DNA of 64,000 nt from an uncultured Acetatifactor sp. (GTDB lineage: Bacteria; Bacillota; Clostridia; Lachnospirales; Lachnospiraceae): positions 62,001-126,000 of the forward strand of contig CANQEH010000002.1 in the NCBI GenBank assembly GCA_947594835.1, in the 5' to 3' direction. The notes beneath the pieces are model-generated. The model saw only the letters and a list, made by a program, of their open reading frames with translations, did not search any database and was not told where the DNA came from. The position numbers were made by a program, and so were the translations under genes. Position 1 is the first letter of the stretch. The number at the start of each line of letters is the position of its first letter. This document shows positions 24,928-32,535 of the stretch, in pieces.

Positions 24928-25939
24928 CGATCTCGTCACCTCCGCCTCTGGAGATCACGATTTCGCCGGAATCCTCCAGTTTCCTGATGATGTTGACGAT
25001 CTTCTGCTGGGCTTCCTCCACATCCTTCATGCGGACAGGGCCCATAAATTCCATATCCTCTTTGATCATCACCGCCAGCCGCTTGGACAGGTTGTTGAAC
25101 ACGGCGTTCTGCACCTGTTCGTTGGCGCTCTTTAAGGCGATGGCAAGGTCGTTGTTGTCCACGTCGCGCAGCACGCGCTGGATCGCCCTGTCGTCCAAAA
25201 GCAGGATATCCTCGAACACGAACATCTTCTTGCGGATCTCGTCGGCCAGCTCCGGCTCCTCGATCTCCAAGGTCTCCATGATGTGGCGCTCCGTGCCGCG
25301 ATCCACCGTGTTCAGGATCTCCACCACCGCGTCCACGCCGCCGATGATGGTATAGTCCTGGTTCACCAGGCTTGCCAGCTTGGACTCCAGAACCTTCTCC
25401 ACCTCTTTGATCACGTCGGGGCTGGTGCGATCCATGACGGCGATTCTGCGGGCCACGTCCGCCTGCCTGTCAGGGCTCAGGGCGGAGATGATGATGGCGG
25501 CCTGGGAGGGCGCCAGATAAGAGAGGATCAGGGCGATGGTCTGAGGGTGCTCATCCTGGATAAAGTTGATCAGCTGGGTGGCATCGGTCTTACGCACAAA
25601 CTCGAAAGGCTTTACCTGCAAAGACGCCGTCAGCTTGCCGATCACGTCCATCGCCTTCTCGTTGCCCAGAGCCTTCTCCAAAAGATCCTTGGCGTAATTG
25701 ATACCGCCCTCCGCGATGTACTGCTGGGCCAGGCACACCTCGTAAAACTCGTCGATCACCTGATCCTTCACCTGGGGGGTGACGCTCCTGGTGTTTGCGA
25801 TCTCCAGGGTCAGCTCCTCGATCTCCTCCTCCTTTAAGTGCTTGAAAATACCCGCGGAGCGCTCCGGCCCCAGGGTGATTAAGAGAACCGCCGCCTTCTG
25901 TACCCCTTTTAAATCTTCTTTTGATGAACCTCTGGCCAT
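24920..25939 (-). CDS. fliG: Flagellar motor switch protein FliG
   Basis: Rotor protein that contacts FliF on one side and MotA on the other. The 339 residues show N, middle and C domains. The C-terminal torque helix contains the expected charged residues in EEPELADEIRKKMFVFEDI and LDDRAIQRVLRDVDNNDLAI. The EHPQTIALILSYL motif of the middle domain is intact. The start at 25939 begins MARGSSKEDLKGVQKAAVLL. Its 3' end overlaps the fliH start, fitting tight coupling. Confidence 0.97.
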   Translation of the reverse strand: MARGSSKEDLKGVQKAAVLLITLGPERSAGIFKHLKEEEIEELTLEIANTRSVTPQVKDQVIDEFYEVCLAQQYIAEGGINYAKDLLEKALGNEKAMDVIGKLTASLQVKPFEFVRKTDATQLINFIQDEHPQTIALILSYLAPSQAAIIISALSPDRQADVARRIAVMDRTSPDVIKEVEKVLESKLASLVNQDYTIIGGVDAVVEILNTVDRGTERHIMETLEIEEPELADEIRKKMFVFEDILLLDDRAIQRVLRDVDNNDLAIALKSANEQVQNAVFNNLSKRLAVMIKEDMEFMGPVRMKDVEEAQQKIVNIIRKLEDSGEIVISRGGGDEIVV

Positions 25940-25960
25940 ACCAACACCTCACTTTTTCCG

Positions 25961-27580
25961 TTAAGACCAGTCTTCGTTGAGCCAGTTGCGCAACAGATTT
26001 GCCGCCGCTTCCGGATTTTCGTCCACAAATTTTTCGATGAGCAGCCTGGTCTCGGACTTGGTCTCCACGTCCAGATCCTCCAGGCCCTTTTCCGCCGCAG
26101 ACTGGAGCATACTCTCCACGGACAGTTCTTCCTCCTCCTGCTCGCCCCGGTTCGCCCGCATACTGCGCAGCACCACAAAGGCCAGAAGGCCCAGGATCAG
26201 GATGATCATCACAATGCTTAAGATATCCGTGCCGCTGATCGGCAGGCCCTCTTTGTCGTAGAACACGGGCCGCTCATAGGCGATGATGGTAATATTGTCC
26301 TGGGGGATGCCGGTGGCGTGGGCCGCCATCTGGTAATACGCCTCGTCCACGTCCAGCCGCACGTCCGCGCTGTTGTTGTCCTTAAACTCCTCCCAGGTCA
26401 GGCCGCCGTCCAAAAGCCCCTGGCGCTCCACGTTTTCCTCATAATATTCCCGGAAAGAGATCATGGTGATGGCCATGGAGGAAACGCCGTAATTGATGCC
26501 TCCCGCAGGGGTGCTCTGGTTGGTCATGGTCTCGTTCTGCAGAAACGCCTCGTGGATCTCCGTGCTCTCCGACTCGCTGGTATTGTAGTCCGGCCACACA
26601 TAGGTGGTATTGGTATTGTCGTCGTCGTTGGAATCGGTGCCGGGCACGCCGGTTACGCCGCCGACGCTGCTGGAATTGTACCGGTCCCGCTCCGCCAGCA
26701 GGCCCTCCTCGCTGTTGTCAGGCCGCTCGTACTCGTGGATCGTCCGCTGGTACTCGGAAAAATCCAGATCCAGATGGCTGGCCACCGTTACCTGGCTGTA
26801 CTGGTTGGTTCCCAGAATCACCCGGGTCACCTGGCTGGAGACCATGGATTCCGCCTGGTTGCGCAGTTCCTGCAGGGAGTTTGCCACCCCCGCCGAGGTA
26901 TAGTCGTCCCCGCCTGCAAACAGGAGGTTCCCGTACTGGTCTAAGATGGTGATATTGGAGGTGGTGTCCTTGTTCATAAAGCTGGCCGCCGCCCGGGCCA
27001 GCGCCGTGGCGTTGGCGGTGGTAAAATTGGCCGCATCCGACAGCGTCAGCTGGATGTACGCGGAGCCCTCCGCCTCCTGGGCGATGAGCGTGCCGTTCTG
27101 GGGGCCCAGATCGATCATCACCTGGGCGCTCTCGATAAACTCCATGCTGGTAAACGCAGACTCCAGCTGCGCCTCCAGAAAGTCCTTGTACATTTTCTCC
27201 CGGTCGGACGCCGTGGTGGACATACTGGTGTTCATGTAGTCCGACAGCGTGGGGATGGTGCTGGGGGTGATGCCCGCCGCGCCCAGCGCCAGGTTGGCCT
27301 GGCCCAGCTTATCCTGATCCACCTCCACCACCAGGCCGTCGTTTGACTCCCTGTGGGGGATACCGGCCTCCTCTAAGATGTTCACCACGCCGGAGGCCTC
27401 CGACCTGTCGGCGCAGACCATCAGCTGGGCATACCGGGTTCTCGTAAAGATGGCGATTAAAAGGACAAAGGTAAAGATCACTGCCGCCGTGGCGGAAATG
27501 ATGACGGTCTTCTGCCTGGAGGTAAACCGGTTCCACCACGCAAGTATTTTCCCTGGTATTTCTTTCAGCTTTTCAGCCAT
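25961..27580 (-). CDS. fliF: Flagellar MS-ring protein FliF
   Basis: Membrane ring on which the motor and export gate assemble. The 539 residues have two transmembrane helices (about 25-47 and 445-467) flanking a large extracytoplasmic region with ring-building motifs. Examples are ANLALGAAGITPSTIPTLSDY (in part) and the YERP(D) cleavage-like region. The C-terminal cytoplasmic tail (ENPEAAANLLRNWLNEDWS) binds FliG. The ribosome site GGGAG precedes the ATG at 27580. Confidence 0.96.
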   Translation of the reverse strand: MAEKLKEIPGKILAWWNRFTSRQKTVIISATAAVIFTFVLLIAIFTRTRYAQLMVCADRSEASGVVNILEEAGIPHRESNDGLVVEVDQDKLGQANLALGAAGITPSTIPTLSDYMNTSMSTTASDREKMYKDFLEAQLESAFTSMEFIESAQVMIDLGPQNGTLIAQEAEGSAYIQLTLSDAANFTTANATALARAAASFMNKDTTSNITILDQYGNLLFAGGDDYTSAGVANSLQELRNQAESMVSSQVTRVILGTNQYSQVTVASHLDLDFSEYQRTIHEYERPDNSEEGLLAERDRYNSSSVGGVTGVPGTDSNDDDNTNTTYVWPDYNTSESESTEIHEAFLQNETMTNQSTPAGGINYGVSSMAITMISFREYYEENVERQGLLDGGLTWEEFKDNNSADVRLDVDEAYYQMAAHATGIPQDNITIIAYERPVFYDKEGLPISGTDILSIVMIILILGLLAFVVLRSMRANRGEQEEEELSVESMLQSAAEKGLEDLDVETKSETRLLIEKFVDENPEAAANLLRNWLNEDWS

Positions 27581-27628
27581 TGTGCTTCTCCCTTAGCAAT
27601 TCTCTCTCCCCAGATACGCGGGTGCGCG

Positions 27629-27976
27629 TCAGATCTGCATCTGCATGATCTCCCGGTAGGCCTCCAGCAGCCTGTCCCGCACCGCCACCGTGTACTGCAG
27701 GGCGGTAGACGCTTTCTGCAGGGAGATCATCAGGTCGTGGGTGTTTTCCGTCTCCCCCAGGGCAAACCGGATCTCCTCGTCCTCTGCGTCGGATAAATAG
27801 CTGTTGGTGGTCTTGATATTGTCAATGGCTGTGTTTAAGAAAGAGTCAAAGAGCGTCCCTTCCGCCTGATCCCTCTTAACCGCAAGCGTCCCCGTGAGGG
27901 AATCCGCCCCCGAAACCGTAAGGCCCTTCCCCCCCAGTAATCCCGTGATTGCCGCTAATTCCATAGTTCCTCTCAT
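27629..27976 (-). CDS. fliE: Flagellar hook-basal body complex protein FliE
   Basis: Adapter that joins the MS ring and export gate to the rod. The 115 residues end with the FliE signature VMISLQKASTALQYTVAVRDRLLEAYREIMQMQI (in part: QKASTALQYTVAVRDRLLEA). Two starts are possible: ATG at 27976 (MRGTMELAA) with AGGG seven bases upstream, or ATG at 27964 with AGAGGA closely upstream. Both keep the conserved part. It is flanked by flgC and fliF as in Bacillus. Confidence 0.92.
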   Translation of the reverse strand: MRGTMELAAITGLLGGKGLTVSGADSLTGTLAVKRDQAEGTLFDSFLNTAIDNIKTTNSYLSDAEDEEIRFALGETENTHDLMISLQKASTALQYTVAVRDRLLEAYREIMQMQI

Positions 27977-28012
27977 TCCGCCGCCCTACGCGGCCTTAAC
28001 GATCTGTTTCCC

Positions 28013-28465
28013 TCAGCTTCTGCCGATCTCCAGCCCCTGCAGCGCCATGGACTTGCTGGCGTTAAAGGCGGTGGCGTTGGCCTCATAGGCCCGGCTGGCG
28101 TCGATCATGTTGGTCATCTCCGTGATGATATTGACATTGGGGTAGGTGACATAGCCGTTTTCGTCCGCGTCCGGATGGGACGGGTCGTACACCATTTTCA
28201 TCTCCGTCTCCGTGTCCTCGTAGACCCCGTCCACCTTCACACCGTGCCCCGTGTAGCCGCGGCTGTAAGCCGCCTGCCCCAGCACATGGCTGAAGGAAGT
28301 CTGTCCTCCCTTTTCCTCGAAGGTCACCACTTTCCTGCGGTAGGGCGTGCCGTCCGCGGTGCGGGTGGTGTTTGCGTTGGCCACGTTCTCCGAGATGATA
28401 TCCATGCGGTATCTCTGGGCCGTCATGCCGGATGCGTTGATATTAAAAGCAGAAAACATACTCAT
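28013..28465 (-). CDS. flgC: Flagellar proximal rod protein FlgC
   Basis: Rod subunit exported by the flagellar type III system. The 150 residues begin MSMFSAFNINASGMTAQRYRM and contain the rod signature SENVANANTTRT, then YVTYPNVNIITEMTNMIDASRAYEANATAFNASK in the C-terminal helix (quoted parts: PNVNIITEMTNMIDASRAYE). It has AAGGAG nine bases before the ATG at 28465. It follows flgB by 11 bases. Confidence 0.96.
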   Translation of the reverse strand: MSMFSAFNINASGMTAQRYRMDIISENVANANTTRTADGTPYRRKVVTFEEKGGQTSFSHVLGQAAYSRGYTGHGVKVDGVYEDTETEMKMVYDPSHPDADENGYVTYPNVNIITEMTNMIDASRAYEANATAFNASKSMALQGLEIGRS

Positions 28466-28476
28466 AAAAAAACTCC

Positions 28477-28866
28477 TTACTGCATCGCAGTCTTCAAGTT
28501 GTTGAATTCATGGGTAATACCGGTGAGAAGCCCCTGGTATTTGAGCTGGTTCTCCGCCAGCATCACCTGTTCGTTCTCCGGGTCCACATTGTTCCCGTCC
28601 AGACGGTAGGAAAAGCTCTCATAGTCCGTGTAGGGCCTCCCGTCCAGGGCCTTCCTCCGAAGCCCCGCCACCTTGTCGTCCATGTCGACGTAACGGCATC
28701 TCCCCAGAGCCTCCTTCAGCACGGACTCAAAAGCCACATCCTGGCGCTTGTAGCCCGGGGTGTCCGCGTTGGCAATATTGTTTGAAATCGCTTCGTTTCT
28801 CAGCCAGCTTGCATCCGCCGCCCGGTCCAGCACCCTGATGTAGTCAAATACATTGGTCTGAATCAT
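28477..28866 (-). CDS. flgB: Flagellar basal-body rod protein FlgB
   Basis: First rod protein and first gene of the fla/che operon. The 129 residues contain the rod-family motif NEAISNNIANADTPGYKRQD and the C-terminal helix with NQLKYQGLLTGI. The ATG at 28866 is preferred because AAGGAGA sits just upstream and the protein then has the usual length. A longer in-frame version would run through the promoter region. A sigma-A-type promoter lies about 55 bases upstream. Confidence 0.95.
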   Translation of the reverse strand: MIQTNVFDYIRVLDRAADASWLRNEAISNNIANADTPGYKRQDVAFESVLKEALGRCRYVDMDDKVAGLRRKALDGRPYTDYESFSYRLDGNNVDPENEQVMLAENQLKYQGLLTGITHEFNNLKTAMQ

Positions 28867-28924
28867 CCTTTTCTCCTTTCGGTATACGCGAACAAAAAGG
28901 CAGTAAAAAAATCTACTCTGTTTT

Positions 28925-28953
28925 ATTATAGTGATATTGGGCGAAAAAGGCAA
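28925..28953 (-). promoter_or_regulatory. Sigma-A-type promoter of the fla/che operon
   Basis: On the minus strand TTGCCT (-35) and a perfect TATAAT (-10) are separated by 17 bases. Transcription would begin near 28918, giving a leader of about 50 bases before flgB. It lies immediately after the codY hairpin. Confidence 0.8.
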
Positions 28954-28966
28954 TCGTTTTGTGAGA

Positions 28967-29009
28967 GAACATAAAGGGATTTATTGCCAAACATCCAATA
29001 AATCCCTTT
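28967..29009 (-). terminator. Terminator after codY
   Basis: A perfect 14-bp stem (arm AAAGGGATTTATTG, 28973-28986 paired with 28996-29009) with a nine-base loop follows codY by about 55 bases. On the minus strand the stem ends in TTT and runs into ATGTTCTCTC, a modest T-tract. It separates codY from the flagellar operon promoter. Confidence 0.75.
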
Positions 29010-29065
29010 TACCCGGCCTTTGCGCCGTCAAATCCATTTTTATGAAATTGTCCGAAACACTGCCG

Positions 29066-29854
29066 CTACATCTTTGCGCTCTGCGCCTTCAGCGTGGCGA
29101 TCTCCTCAAAGACCACGTCGTTTAACACCTTTATGTAGGTTCCCTTCATGCCCGAGGAACGGGACTCGATCACCCCCGCGCTCTCGAATTTGCGCAGGGC
29201 GTTGACGATGACGGAGCGGGTTATCCCCACCCGGTCCGCAATCTTGCTGGCCACCAGAATCCCCTCCATGCCGCCTAACTCGTCAAAGATGTGGGTGATG
29301 GCCTCCATCTCCGAGAAGGAAAGGGTGCTGATGGCGGAACGCACTACCGCGACCTTCCGGTTTTCCTCGGCGCTCTCCTCGCTCACCGCCCGCAGCATCT
29401 CCAGCCCGACGACCGTGGTGCCGTACTCGCAGAGAATGATGTCGTCTATGTCATACTGGTCTGTGCACTTGTAGAGAAACAGGGTGCCAAGCCTCTCCCC
29501 CGCGATCTCGATGGGGGTGATGATGGCCTGGAACTTCCGGATGTCCCGGCTCTCAAAGCCCAAAGTCTGCAGGTTGACATTTTCTTTGGTGGAAAGGATC
29601 CCTAAGAGCCTCTCGTTTAACATGGGGTCGATAAATCCTCCCACCTCCTGGCTGATCAGCTCCGTGATGCACTCCACTTCTTCCGCCTGTCCCACGCCCA
29701 GCACCTTGCCCTTGCGGCTGATGACCAGGACGTTGGAATCTAAAATTTCCCGCATCACTTTGCAGATATCGTTGAAAATCACTTTGCTGGAATTGTTATT
29801 GTGCAATAGTTTACTGATCTTCCTTGTTTTGTCCAAAAGCTGTACGCTGCCCAT
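29066..29854 (-). CDS. codY: GTP-sensing global transcriptional repressor CodY
   Basis: Represses nutrient-stress genes when bound to GTP and branched-chain amino acids. The 262 residues comprise a GAF sensor domain (1-155), a linker helix, and a winged helix-turn-helix. The latter includes EGILVASKIADRVGITRSVI, SVIVNALRKFESAGVIESRS (in part) and LNDVVFEEIATLKAQ. The start at 29854 follows GGGAGGG and matches family length (about 259). It stands directly upstream of the flagellar operon, an arrangement conserved from Bacillus, where CodY also represses motility genes. Confidence 0.97.
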   Translation of the reverse strand: MGSVQLLDKTRKISKLLHNNNSSKVIFNDICKVMREILDSNVLVISRKGKVLGVGQAEEVECITELISQEVGGFIDPMLNERLLGILSTKENVNLQTLGFESRDIRKFQAIITPIEIAGERLGTLFLYKCTDQYDIDDIILCEYGTTVVGLEMLRAVSEESAEENRKVAVVRSAISTLSFSEMEAITHIFDELGGMEGILVASKIADRVGITRSVIVNALRKFESAGVIESRSSGMKGTYIKVLNDVVFEEIATLKAQSAKM

Positions 29855-29923
29855 ACCATTTCCCTCCCACCGATAATCGCCCCCCAACGATAGATACAGC
29901 AAGCCATACATTGATGTAAACCT

Positions 29924-29952
29924 ATTTTAGCACGAAAAAAAGCAAAATTCAA
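29924..29952 (-). promoter_or_regulatory. Probable codY promoter
   Basis: On the minus strand TTGAAT (-35), a 17-base spacer and TAAAAT (-10) occur 70-100 bases upstream of codY. The spacer is T-rich. No convincing CodY box was recognised. Confidence 0.65.
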
Positions 29953-30008
29953 CGCATAAAGCAGATTTTTTTCACATTATCATCATTTTTTTATTGTTTT
30001 TGCAACAA

Positions 30009-32069
30009 TTACGTCAATACGTGGTACCCGCATTGTTCGTTGGAACACACCAGTTTGTTCCCCTTGACCAGCAGCAGATTCCCGCACTTTGGACATTTCT
30101 TGTCCGTGGGCCGCTGCCACACCATGAAGTCGCAGTCCGGGTTGTCGATGCAGCCGTAGTAGACCCTGCCCTTGCGGGTCTTTTTCATCACCACATCCTT
30201 GCCGCACTTGGGACAGGCCACGCCGATCTTTTCATAGTAGGGCTTGGTGTTTCGGCATTCCGGGAAGCCGGGGCAGGCCAAAAACCTGCCGTGGGGCCCG
30301 TACTTGATCACCATCTGCCTGCCGCAGAGCTCGCAGGCCACGTCGCTGACCTCGTCGGCGATGGTCACGTGCTCCAGATCCTTCTCCGCCTGCTTCACCG
30401 CTTCGTCTAAATCCGGGTAGAAATTGGACACGATGGTCTTCCACTTCACCGTCCCCTCCTCCACGCCGTCCAGCAGCGCTTCCAGGTTGGCGGTGAAATT
30501 CACGTCCACAATGGAGGGGAACGCCTCCTTCATCATGTTGTTCACCACTTCCCCCAGCTCCGTCACATACAGATTTTTGTTTTCCTTGGTCACATACCGC
30601 CTGGCCAAGATGGTGGTGATGGTGGGCGCATAGGTGCTGGGACGCCCGATGCCCAGTTCCTCCAGGGCCCGCACCAGGGAAGCCTCCGTGTAGTGGGCGG
30701 GGGGCTGGGTAAAGTGCTGCTTTGGCTCGAAAGACACAAAAGACAGGCGGCTGCCCTTCTCCAGACGCCCGGTCAGCACATTTTCCTCCTCCTTGTCCTC
30801 CTGGGACACATACACGCTCATAAAGCCGTCAAATGTCCGGCTGGAGACAGACAGGGCAAAGACGCTGTCCGCGGCCTGGATCTTCACCGCGGTGGTCTCG
30901 TACCGGGCCGGGCTCATGCGGCTTGCCAGAAACCGCTTCCAGATCAGCTGGTAGAGCCGAAACAGATCCCTGGGAAGCTGCTCCTTCAGCGCCGCAGGCG
31001 ATTTCTCCAGGTCGGTGGGCCGGATGGCCTCGTGGGCGTCCTGGATCCGCTGGGGCGACTTCTTTGCGTCCCCCTCCCCCGCCTCGTACTGGGGGCCGAA
31101 ATGGGCTTTCACATAGGCGGAGGCCGCGGCCTGGGCCTCCTCCGAGACGCGGGTGGAATCCGTGCGCAGGTAGGTGATCAGGCCCACGGTGCCCTCCCCC
31201 TGGATGTCCACGCCCTCATAGAGCTGCTGGGCCAGCCGCATGGTCTTCTGGGTGGAAAAATTCAGCTCCTTGCTGGCTTCCTGCTGGAGGGTGGAGGTGG
31301 TAAACGGCAGGGGCGCTTTCTTGATCCGCTCCCCCTTTTTGACCTCTGTCACCGTAAAGTCCGCCCCCTGCAGGGCGTCCATGATCTCCTGGGCCCGTCT
31401 GCTGTCTGAAATGGCCTCCTTTGTCTTCCCCGTGCCGTAGTACCTGGCCAGGATGGGCTTCTTTTCCCCCTCCGGGCGCAGGACGGCGTCCAGCGTCCAG
31501 TATTCCTCCGGCACGAAGGCGTTGATCTCCTCCTCCCGGTCGCAGATGATGCGCAGCGCCACGGACTGCACCCTTCCGGCGCTTAAGCCCCGCTTGATCT
31601 TGGCCCACAAAAGAGGGGAGATGCGGTAGCCCACCATCCGGTCCAGGGCCCTGCGGGCCTGCTGGGCGTCCACCAGATCCATGTTGATCTCCCTGGCGTT
31701 TTTCAAGGATTCCCGCACCGCATTTTTGGTGATCTCGTTGAAGGTGATGCGGTACACCTTCTTATCTTCCAGCTTCAGCGCGTGATAGAGGTGCCAGGAG
31801 ATGGCTTCCCCCTCCCGGTCAGGGTCGGTGGCCAGATAGATCTTTTCCGCCTTCCTGACTTCCTTTCTGAGGTGGGCCAGGATGTCCCCCTTCCCCCGGA
31901 TGGTAATATACTTTGGTTCGTAATCGTGCTCTATGTCAATCCCCAGCGAGCTTTTGGGCAGATCCCTGACGTGCCCGTTGCTGGCTGCCACTTCGTAGTT
32001 GGAGCCCAGAAATTTTTTGATCGTCTTCACCTTTGCCGGCGACTCCACGATCACCAGATATTTGGCCAT
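30009..32069 (-). CDS. topA: DNA topoisomerase I
   Basis: Type IA topoisomerase that relaxes negative supercoils. The 686 residues begin with the TOPRIM domain (KYLVIVESPAKVKTIKKFLG, DPDREGEAI). The active-site Tyr lies in VGLITYLRTDSTR. Three C-terminal four-cysteine zinc ribbons are present: CELCG...CPGFPEC, CPKCG...CIDNPDC and CPKCG...CSNEQC. Length is normal. It lies upstream of codY and has its own promoter at 32198-32226. Confidence 0.97.
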   Translation of the reverse strand: MAKYLVIVESPAKVKTIKKFLGSNYEVAASNGHVRDLPKSSLGIDIEHDYEPKYITIRGKGDILAHLRKEVRKAEKIYLATDPDREGEAISWHLYHALKLEDKKVYRITFNEITKNAVRESLKNAREINMDLVDAQQARRALDRMVGYRISPLLWAKIKRGLSAGRVQSVALRIICDREEEINAFVPEEYWTLDAVLRPEGEKKPILARYYGTGKTKEAISDSRRAQEIMDALQGADFTVTEVKKGERIKKAPLPFTTSTLQQEASKELNFSTQKTMRLAQQLYEGVDIQGEGTVGLITYLRTDSTRVSEEAQAAASAYVKAHFGPQYEAGEGDAKKSPQRIQDAHEAIRPTDLEKSPAALKEQLPRDLFRLYQLIWKRFLASRMSPARYETTAVKIQAADSVFALSVSSRTFDGFMSVYVSQEDKEEENVLTGRLEKGSRLSFVSFEPKQHFTQPPAHYTEASLVRALEELGIGRPSTYAPTITTILARRYVTKENKNLYVTELGEVVNNMMKEAFPSIVDVNFTANLEALLDGVEEGTVKWKTIVSNFYPDLDEAVKQAEKDLEHVTIADEVSDVACELCGRQMVIKYGPHGRFLACPGFPECRNTKPYYEKIGVACPKCGKDVVMKKTRKGRVYYGCIDNPDCDFMVWQRPTDKKCPKCGNLLLVKGNKLVCSNEQCGYHVLT

Positions 32070-32197
32070 AACGCGCCCCCTTCCAGCGTTTTTCGTCTGC
32101 CTGCCGCACGGTTTGTCCCCAGCCGCGTCCGCCCCGCCAGAGGCTTTCGCGTTCCCGCCGGGCCGGCGGCCTATCCTGCCAGACAGAATCGTGAAAC

Positions 32198-32226
32198 ACT
32201 ATACACCAATTTGAAACGGGACGCAA
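32198..32226 (-). promoter_or_regulatory. Probable topA promoter
   Basis: TTGCGT (-35), a 17-base spacer and TATAGT (-10) on the minus strand would give a transcript with a leader of about 120 bases, GC-rich, before topA. Confidence 0.65.
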
Positions 32227-32287
32227 GTGTTTTTTTGCAGGATACTTTCGCTTTCAAATTTCGTTTCTCCCCGGAAACTCACATTTC

Positions 32288-32320
32288 AAAAAATGCTGCA
32301 TACCATTCGGTTTGCAGCAT
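32288..32320 (-). terminator. Terminator of the tRNA-Glu transcript
   Basis: Stem ATGCTGC/GCAGCAT (32293-32299 with 32314-32320) has an inner ACC/GGT pairing and is followed on the minus strand by a run of five or six T. It lies 30 bases beyond the tRNA end. Confidence 0.8.
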
Positions 32321-32349
32321 CCTCAGGATAAGAACTATTCGTTTGAAAA

Positions 32350-32421
32350 CAGCTGATAGGGGAATCGAACCCCTGTTTCCGCCGTGAGAGGGCGGCGTCT
32401 TGACCGCTTGACCAATCAGCC
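32350..32421 (-). tRNA. tRNA-Glu (anticodon CUC)
   Basis: A complete 72-base cloverleaf without encoded CCA. The acceptor stem is GGCTGAT/ATCAGCT (first pair G-U) plus discriminator G. The D loop has GGTCAAGCGGTCAAGAC. The anticodon stem CCGCC/GGCGG encloses loop CTCTCAC (anticodon CTC, reading GAG). The T arm is AGGGGTTCGATTCCCCT. It closely resembles Bacillus tRNA-Glu. A promoter lies upstream and a terminator downstream, so it appears to be a monocistronic tRNA. Confidence 0.95.
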
Positions 32422-32425
32422 TTGT

Positions 32426-32443
32426 GCGGTACATCCGTACCGC
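32426..32443 (-). other. Short palindrome just 5' of tRNA-Glu
   Basis: Arms GCGGTAC/GTACCGC (7 bp) with a four-base loop lie 4 bases upstream of the mature tRNA 5' end. It would form a hairpin in the precursor, adjacent to the RNase P cleavage site. Confidence 0.6.
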
Positions 32444-32471
32444 GCTTGCACCGCTTGAGCAGTACTTGCTT

Positions 32472-32500
32472 ATCATAATACACTTCCGAAAAAAATGCAA
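32472..32500 (-). promoter_or_regulatory. Probable promoter of tRNA-Glu
   Basis: TTGCAT (-35), 17-base spacer and TATGAT (-10) on the minus strand, about 45 bases upstream of the tRNA. Confidence 0.65.
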
Positions 32501-32535
32501 GCACTTTTTTAAATTTTTTTCCGGCTTCCTGTGAA

